The notes under the pieces: generated by a model
Seen by the model: the letters and a program-made list of their open reading frames with translations, nothing else
Database searches by the model: none
Told to the model about the DNA's origin: nothing
In this document: positions 59,468 to 64,000 of the stretch, in pieces
Numbering within the stretch: the stretch's first letter is position 1
Layout: each line of letters begins with the position of its first letter
Program-made: the position numbers and the translations under genes
NCBI GenBank assembly: GCA_029834535.1
Contig: JAQMWT010000408.1
Coordinates: forward strand, 33,501-97,500
Length of the DNA: 64,000 nucleotides
Source of the DNA: Chrysophaeum taylorii
Lineage: Eukaryota; Sar; Pelagophyceae; Pelagomonadales; Pelagomonadaceae
Direction of reading: 5' to 3'

Positions 59468-61753
59468 ATGCTCGTCGTCGTCGCCGCCGTGGTCCTTGCC
59501 GCCGCCGCAGCCGAGAGCCACCCCTGCCGCGACATCTCGGTCGAGGTCGCACTCGATTGGAACGACGTTGCTGCTGACCCGCACGAAGAAATAACGGACA
59601 TCTACGATGTGGGTCATGTCCCATGATCACAGGAGACACGTCGTGTGTGGCGCAGGCACGCGCTCGGATCTTGCGGGAGGACGTAGTCGTGAACAGCACC
59701 GTCGGCGAGGAGTGGTGCAAGTTCCCGGCCGACGCAGTGACGAAAAAGGGTGCGGGGATTCTCGAACACGAACGAAAGGAGGCGTCGCAGAATTCGCGAA
59801 GACGTGCTGGTACTGCCTCCGAGAGGACACGTACGCGCTCGAGCTCGTCGACGAGTTCGGGGACGGCTGGTATTCGGGAAAGTACTCGCTCCACGTCGAC
59901 GGGGTGCTCGTCTCCGAGGGTTCCCAGCACGAGAAGGCCTCGCCCGGCCCTTCGACGAGTTCTTTCCCGTTTTCCGCGCGCCACAGGCCCACGGCGGCAC
60001 CGACTACGACGCGCGTCGAGCTCGAAGTTTCGCTCGAGCTCGATTGGAGCATGGTTGAAGCAATCCCTGAGGACCGGTTCACGGCGACGGCGGCGCTGCG
60101 GGCGTGGCCGCGGCCGTCGTCTCCGTTGCGGCTGCTCGTCCCCGAGCGCGTCGGCGGCGACGGCCCCGGGGTGTCTCCGTGGGTCAGCTTCGAAGAAGAC
60201 GACGACGACGACGCCAGCCTCGTGTTGGTCGCAGATTACACGGTCGGGCTCGGGGCGTACGGATTGATAATGCGGGAGACGTCCAACACGCCCTCGGGCT
60301 GGTCGGGCTCTGCGAGAGTGGTCTCGACGCGTTCGGGCGAGATTCTGGCGCGAGGCAGCGTTGCGCACAGGCTCCACGCTGGTGTCGTCAACTTCACGCT
60401 CGAGCACACCTTCCCGACGATGATGCCGACCCCCATCATCGGCTCGATCGAGCTCGTCCTCTCCCTCGACTGGACCCGAGCGACGGGCGATTTCCGACGA
60501 GGTTTCGTCGAGGTCTTTCGCGTCGAAGGCCCGCCGCTGCGAGGGGGCTACGAAACGAACTCTGTCGTGCTGGACCCCGGACAGTACCTCTACCCCGTCA
60601 TGGCGCGAAATTCCGACGGTCTCCTCCTCGAGGACGTCGCCGCCGAGGAAAACGCGCGCGTCGAGTACGTAGTCCTGGCCCGCCCGGACGACGCGATCCT
60701 CCTTCGCCTCTTTTGCCCACCCTTGCCCGCCGACTCCCAGGGCGTGACCCCGTGGCAAGGTGGCGCGGTCGAACTGCGTCGCGCCGCCGACAACGCCCTT
60801 CTCCTCGAGTCGACCGCCGACGCCTGTTCCGAACAGCCGCCGAATGGGCAGTGGTTCGTCGACGAGCCCGTCGCCGGCTCGGTCGCGATTCCCTCGCCTT
60901 CGCCCGCACCCGCGCCGGATCCCACGTCGCGACAAGGAGTCCTGACGCCCGCGCCCTCCTCGGCTGAGCTTTTACCACCACCGGTTCCGCCGCCGCCGCC
61001 GCCGCGGCGGAAAAAGAAAAAGAAGATCGGAGGACTTTCGACCGCGCTCGTCGTCGCCGTCGCGTTCGTTGGCGTCGTCGTGCGTTCGAAGTTGATGTCG
61101 TGGACCGTGCGCGCAGGCCCTCGCGGCGCTCTGCATCGCCGGCCTCATTCTCGTGCGATACGCGCACCCACCCCACCTCCGGGAGTGAGTCAGTCGCGAC
61201 CCGCCGACGACGACCGAGCGTCGCGGATGATTTGTTGCTCGCAGGAAACGCCGTCGCCGCCGCCGCGGCGCGGACGGCGGGGCCGCCACCCTCAATCCGA
61301 TGATGAGGGCGAGCGACGACGACCCCCTCGACGACGCGCGCCTCGTCGACTTCGACGAGACCGATCCGGACGACGAGGACGACGACTACTACGCCGAATA
61401 TAGGGTGCGTCGCATCTTTGTCGCGTACGACGTCAAAGCAGGACGACGACCCGGACCGCGACGCTCGCGCGCCCCACGTCGAGCTCGCGTCGAGACAGCA
61501 CTACCAGGCACGACGAGAAGACGCGAGGCGGCACGAACCCGTCGCCCTCGTTCACCTTTCTCCGCCCGATGATGATCGCAGCACCTCCAACAACAATAAC
61601 AACGACGACACCACCACTGACACCCCGCCGCCTCCCGTCGCGCTCGTCGAGCTCGGCGACCCACCGACGAGTCTCCCGCCGCCGCCACCGACGCCCCCCC
61701 AATCCGGACCCATCGAGAATCTCCTCGACTTGGACCAGGGCACCAACCAATAA
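59468..61753 (+). CDS. Type I membrane protein with GDGW domain, tandem family member B
   Basis: Six exons, 59468-59608, 59656-59749, 59791-61079, 61117-61184, 61245-61404 and 61442-61753; introns 47, 41, 37, 60 and 37 nt; 687 aa. Signal peptide MLVVVAAVVLAAAAAESH, then the family start VEVALDWNDVAAD. A Cys-containing module reads CWYCLREDTYALELVDEFGDGWYSG, and LDW units repeat (LEVSLELDWS, LVLSLDWTRA). RVEYVVLARPDDAILLRLFC matches member A. A Pro-rich stalk and a Lys patch precede a transmembrane helix (TALVVAVAFVGVVALAALCIAGLILV). The cytosolic tail is acidic and ends NLLDLDQGTNQ, which contains a possible clathrin box (LLDLD). This suggests a sorting receptor or surface protein, by inference. 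Confidence 0.8.
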
Positions 61754-61782
61754 AACCCAACCAGGGTTATGATGATGATTGT

Positions 61783-62571
61783 ATGGACCCGCTCCTCCCA
61801 AACGTGAGCTATGTCTCTACCGTGTTCGCTTACGACGTCGTCGTCGTAAGGTGTACTATGTCCACGACTGTTTCAGTTCCGCGTTTCTCGACGAGGTACG
61901 ACGTTGGGGGCTCGCGGCCGACCGACCTGCGCGCGCAGCTCGAGGCGCTTCGCACCACTTTGACCGAGGAGACGGCGAGCCTCAACATGGTCGCGACGCG
62001 CCGACGGTTCTATTCGGAATCGACGTCTCGAAAAATAAGCGACTGCATCGCACTGGCGGGATACAACTTCCGCGTCTCGCCACAGCTTCGATTTATCGAG
62101 TACGAGATGGCTGGCTTCATCGCGCCGCACGTAGACGGTTCGAGTTTCGACGACGTGTGAGTCGGTGGTCGTCCGCTGTGACACTCCGGTAGGTCCGGGT
62201 CTCTCACGACGCACACATTTCTCCTCTACCTAAGAACTGTCGAGGACGGCGGCGCGACCCAACTAATGTCGGGCTCCGTTTCTGGCCCCGTCGTAGCCAC
62301 CGTTCAACCGAGGAAGGGTTCCATTCTCATCTTCCCCCACGACACACCGCACCAAGGTCAACCCTGTGGTGCGGACCCTAAACTTCTTTTGAGAGGGGAC
62401 ATGCTCCTACCGCTGGCGGCCAAAAAAATCCAAACGGGCGACCCTCTCCTCCGAAGGCGGACGGACGGACGGACGGACGGACGGACGGACGACCCTACTG
62501 AAGTCGTCCGACGACGCTCTCCACACGCTCTCCACACTACTGAAGTCAGCCGCGTCGCCATCGTGGAATAA
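61783..62571 (+). CDS. 2-oxoglutarate/Fe(II)-dependent oxygenase
   Basis: Four exons, 61783-61803, 61851-61895, 61939-62156 and 62193-62571, with introns of 47, 43 and 36 nt; 220 aa. The start is MDPLLPNVYYVHDCFSSAFLDE, followed by the prolyl-hydroxylase-like core: APHVDGSSFDD (first His and Asp iron ligands), THTFLLYLRTVEDGGATQL, GSILIFPHDTPHQG (distal His) and LLLRGDM (2OG-binding Arg). The substrate is unknown. The C-terminus encodes RTDGRTDGRTD through a GGAC microsatellite at about 62457-62490, so the last 40 residues may be an artefact of a run-on frame. Confidence 0.85.
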
Positions 62572-63206
62572 TGGGGTGAAAGCGAGCCACCCAACACGCG
62601 TGGTACAACCACGAATATTATTATTGTCGAGTGCGGCTGACTTCCAACGTGAAGTTGGTGGTGGTTGTACGATGCCTCTTTTACCTGACGGGATGCGGGC
62701 CCCGCGGCCCGTGATACACTCCGCTAACACAACAAAGATGTCTTGGTGAAGAGAAGAAACAGAGTGGTCGAGCGAAGACACGCGCGTTGGCGGTGACGCA
62801 CTAATTGTTAGGAGTCAACGCACTTGGGTCTGAAAACGCAGGCTCTAAACCACGAGTCAAACGCGTGGCGGGTGATCCGAAGTGCGGCGTTTTCGATGGC
62901 AGTCTGGGCACGCTGGCGAGCGCGGGTGACGAGGTCTTGGAGGCCTTCCCCGAGCGTGACCGCGGAGCGCGCGGTCGCCACCTACGGAGATTGGTTGGTT
63001 GCTTCTGAGCTTTCTTTCGAAGGCTAATAACGCGGTTTGGCACGTCAATCGCAATCGTTCGAGCCGCGCTGGCATCGACGAGGGCAAGAAAGATGCGTTT
63101 GTTTGCGCGGGTCACCGAGCGGACGGCAACCTGCGTTGTTGGTTGGCTCCCTCCGCTCGAGAACCACAACCAACGATCGTCGCACCAGCGCCGCGCGCCG
63201 CGGTGC

Positions 63207-63241
<35 letters not shown>

Positions 63242-63323
63242 GAGCGTTTTCCGTCCTCTCGGGCGCATTCCACACGAGGGCCTAACGAGGCGGTGATTCG
63301 CGTATAGTGGAAAACGCACGGAG
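62572..63323. other. Region with weak minus-strand coding signal
   Basis: A 172-aa minus-strand frame at 62801-63319 includes RSVTRANKRIFLALVDASAARTIAIDVP, which looks partly coding, with a poly-Thr run from a GTC microsatellite at about 63207-63241. It might be 3' exons of the repeat protein that enters from the right edge. No domain recognised. Confidence 0.35.
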
Positions 63324-64000
63324 TCAACGAGGCGGACGACCCGGGTCGCAGCGGGCCGGGTTTTGGGTACCCAGAAAACGTCGACGACAACGCCCGCGCC
63401 GCCTGCTCTTCGCGTCTCGTTCTGCGCACGGTAAAGGCTTACGAAGTGGCGCGATCGCGCGTTCGACGATTATCAAGCGGCGCTGTTCGCGCTTCTGAGC
63501 CAAACGGGCTTTCACCCCGCCCGAACGGTCGACCGCCTCGAGACGCCTCCGCAGACTCACGCGCTCGGCGATACTCGACACGACCTTGGAGGAGGAGGAG
63601 GAGGAGCGTGCGCGCTTTTTTTTATTCTTCTCCTCGGGCGAGACGGTCTCATCGACGGTGATGTCCATCTCCTCCCGGGTGGTGGTATCGACGGGAGCCA
63701 CATCTTGGGTCTCGTCGACGGTCACGACCATCTCCTCCTTGGTGGTGGTATCGACGGGAGCCACATCTTGGGTCTCATCGACGGCGACGACCATCTCCTC
63801 ATTGATGGCGGTATCAACGGGAGCCACATCTTGGGCCTCGGCTCGGGCGACGGCCATCTCCTCGAGCGGAGCGACGGCTCGGGTCTCGGCGACTATCGCG
63901 GACACGGCAACCCCCCAGGATTCCGCCGGCACGGGGGGAGAAAAGACGGTAACATCGACCCTGTCTCCGCGAAGGGTGCGGTCCGCTTTATCCCGAGCGA
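63324..64000 (-). CDS. 21-residue-repeat protein (5' partial)
   Basis: The frame is open from the window edge to the stop at 63324. Between about 63658 and 63880 it holds tandem 63-bp repeats coding for ETQDVAPVDTTTKEEMVVTVD-type units, at least three close copies plus a diverged one. A Lys run (KNKKKRARSS) and a basic helical tail (ERVSLRRRLEAVDRSGGVKARLAQKREQRRL) follow. The product is probably disordered and acidic in the repeat part. The family and function are not recognised, and the 5' end is outside the window. Confidence 0.55.
   Translation of the reverse strand, partial: ARDKADRTLRGDRVDVTVFSPPVPAESWGVAVSAIVAETRAVAPLEEMAVARAEAQDVAPVDTAINEEMVVAVDETQDVAPVDTTTKEEMVVTVDETQDVAPVDTTTREEMDITVDETVSPEEKNKKKRARSSSSSSKVVSSIAERVSLRRRLEAVDRSGGVKARLAQKREQRRLIIVERAIAPLRKPLPCAERDAKSRRRGRCRRRFLGTQNPARCDPGRPPR

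Noticed and set aside
59436-60935. A 499-aa minus-strand open frame
   Set aside because: Antisense of membrane protein B; Arg-rich with no domain.

Overview
The window is nuclear DNA of a compact, GC-rich eukaryotic microalga. Genes are intron-bearing and tightly packed on both strands. The introns that can be placed by reading frame and protein homology are mostly 36-48 nt, and divergent start codons are often under 100 bp apart. One carrier protein begins with a signal peptide followed by an SSAF motif, which resembles the ASAFAP plastid-import signal of algae with a red secondary plastid. A photosynthetic stramenopile (pelagophyte-like) or a haptophyte is therefore the best guess; the sequence does not settle the species. 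I saw no rRNA, tRNA or CRISPR array.

Layout. 1-9.2 kb: the 3' part of a multi-C2 protein, a CDK-type kinase, a BAR-like protein with a broken repeat tail, the MoaC-type molybdenum cofactor enzyme, and a DUF6940-like protein whose 3' end overlaps it. 9.2-10.3 kb: a decayed Helitron helicase with a short satellite. 10.3-20.9 kb: a ubiquitin-like/UIM protein, a frame-disrupted SGNH hydrolase, mitochondrial NFU1, two small proteins and the splicing factor U2SURP/SR140. 21-35.9 kb: an AGFG-type ArfGAP-like protein, Cys-rich membrane protein, TPR protein, plastid-type phosphate carrier, an unknown protein, a large TPR/PA-like/HECT ubiquitin ligase and an ankyrin protein.

36-42.7 kb is a transposon nest: three direct Helitron fragments and one inverted fragment with satellite, then a 3.5 kb element encoding a tyrosine recombinase (Crypton-like) with 15-bp inverted repeats and 16-bp flanking direct repeats. 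42.8-50.5 kb: a MORN protein, a PKA-like AGC kinase, a GH28 pectinase, a COPI-associated membrane protein, and SIN1, the TORC2 subunit, here with a duplicated substrate-binding CRIM domain. 50.5-51.2 kb is another Helitron graveyard. 52-64 kb: the ZNG1 zinc metallochaperone, an ankyrin protein, an ELMO-domain protein, a tandem family of type I membrane proteins (two genes and one fragment), a 2OG-Fe(II) oxygenase, and the start of a 21-residue-repeat protein running off the right edge.

Several genes concern membrane traffic and signalling (C2, BAR-like, ArfGAP-like, ELMO, COPI-associated, SIN1, AGC kinase) or ubiquitin (HECT, Ubl/UIM). Eukaryotic neighbours are not operons, so this is a description and not a claim of joint function. 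Exon coordinates come from my own frame-matching of GT-AG introns and have no transcript support.
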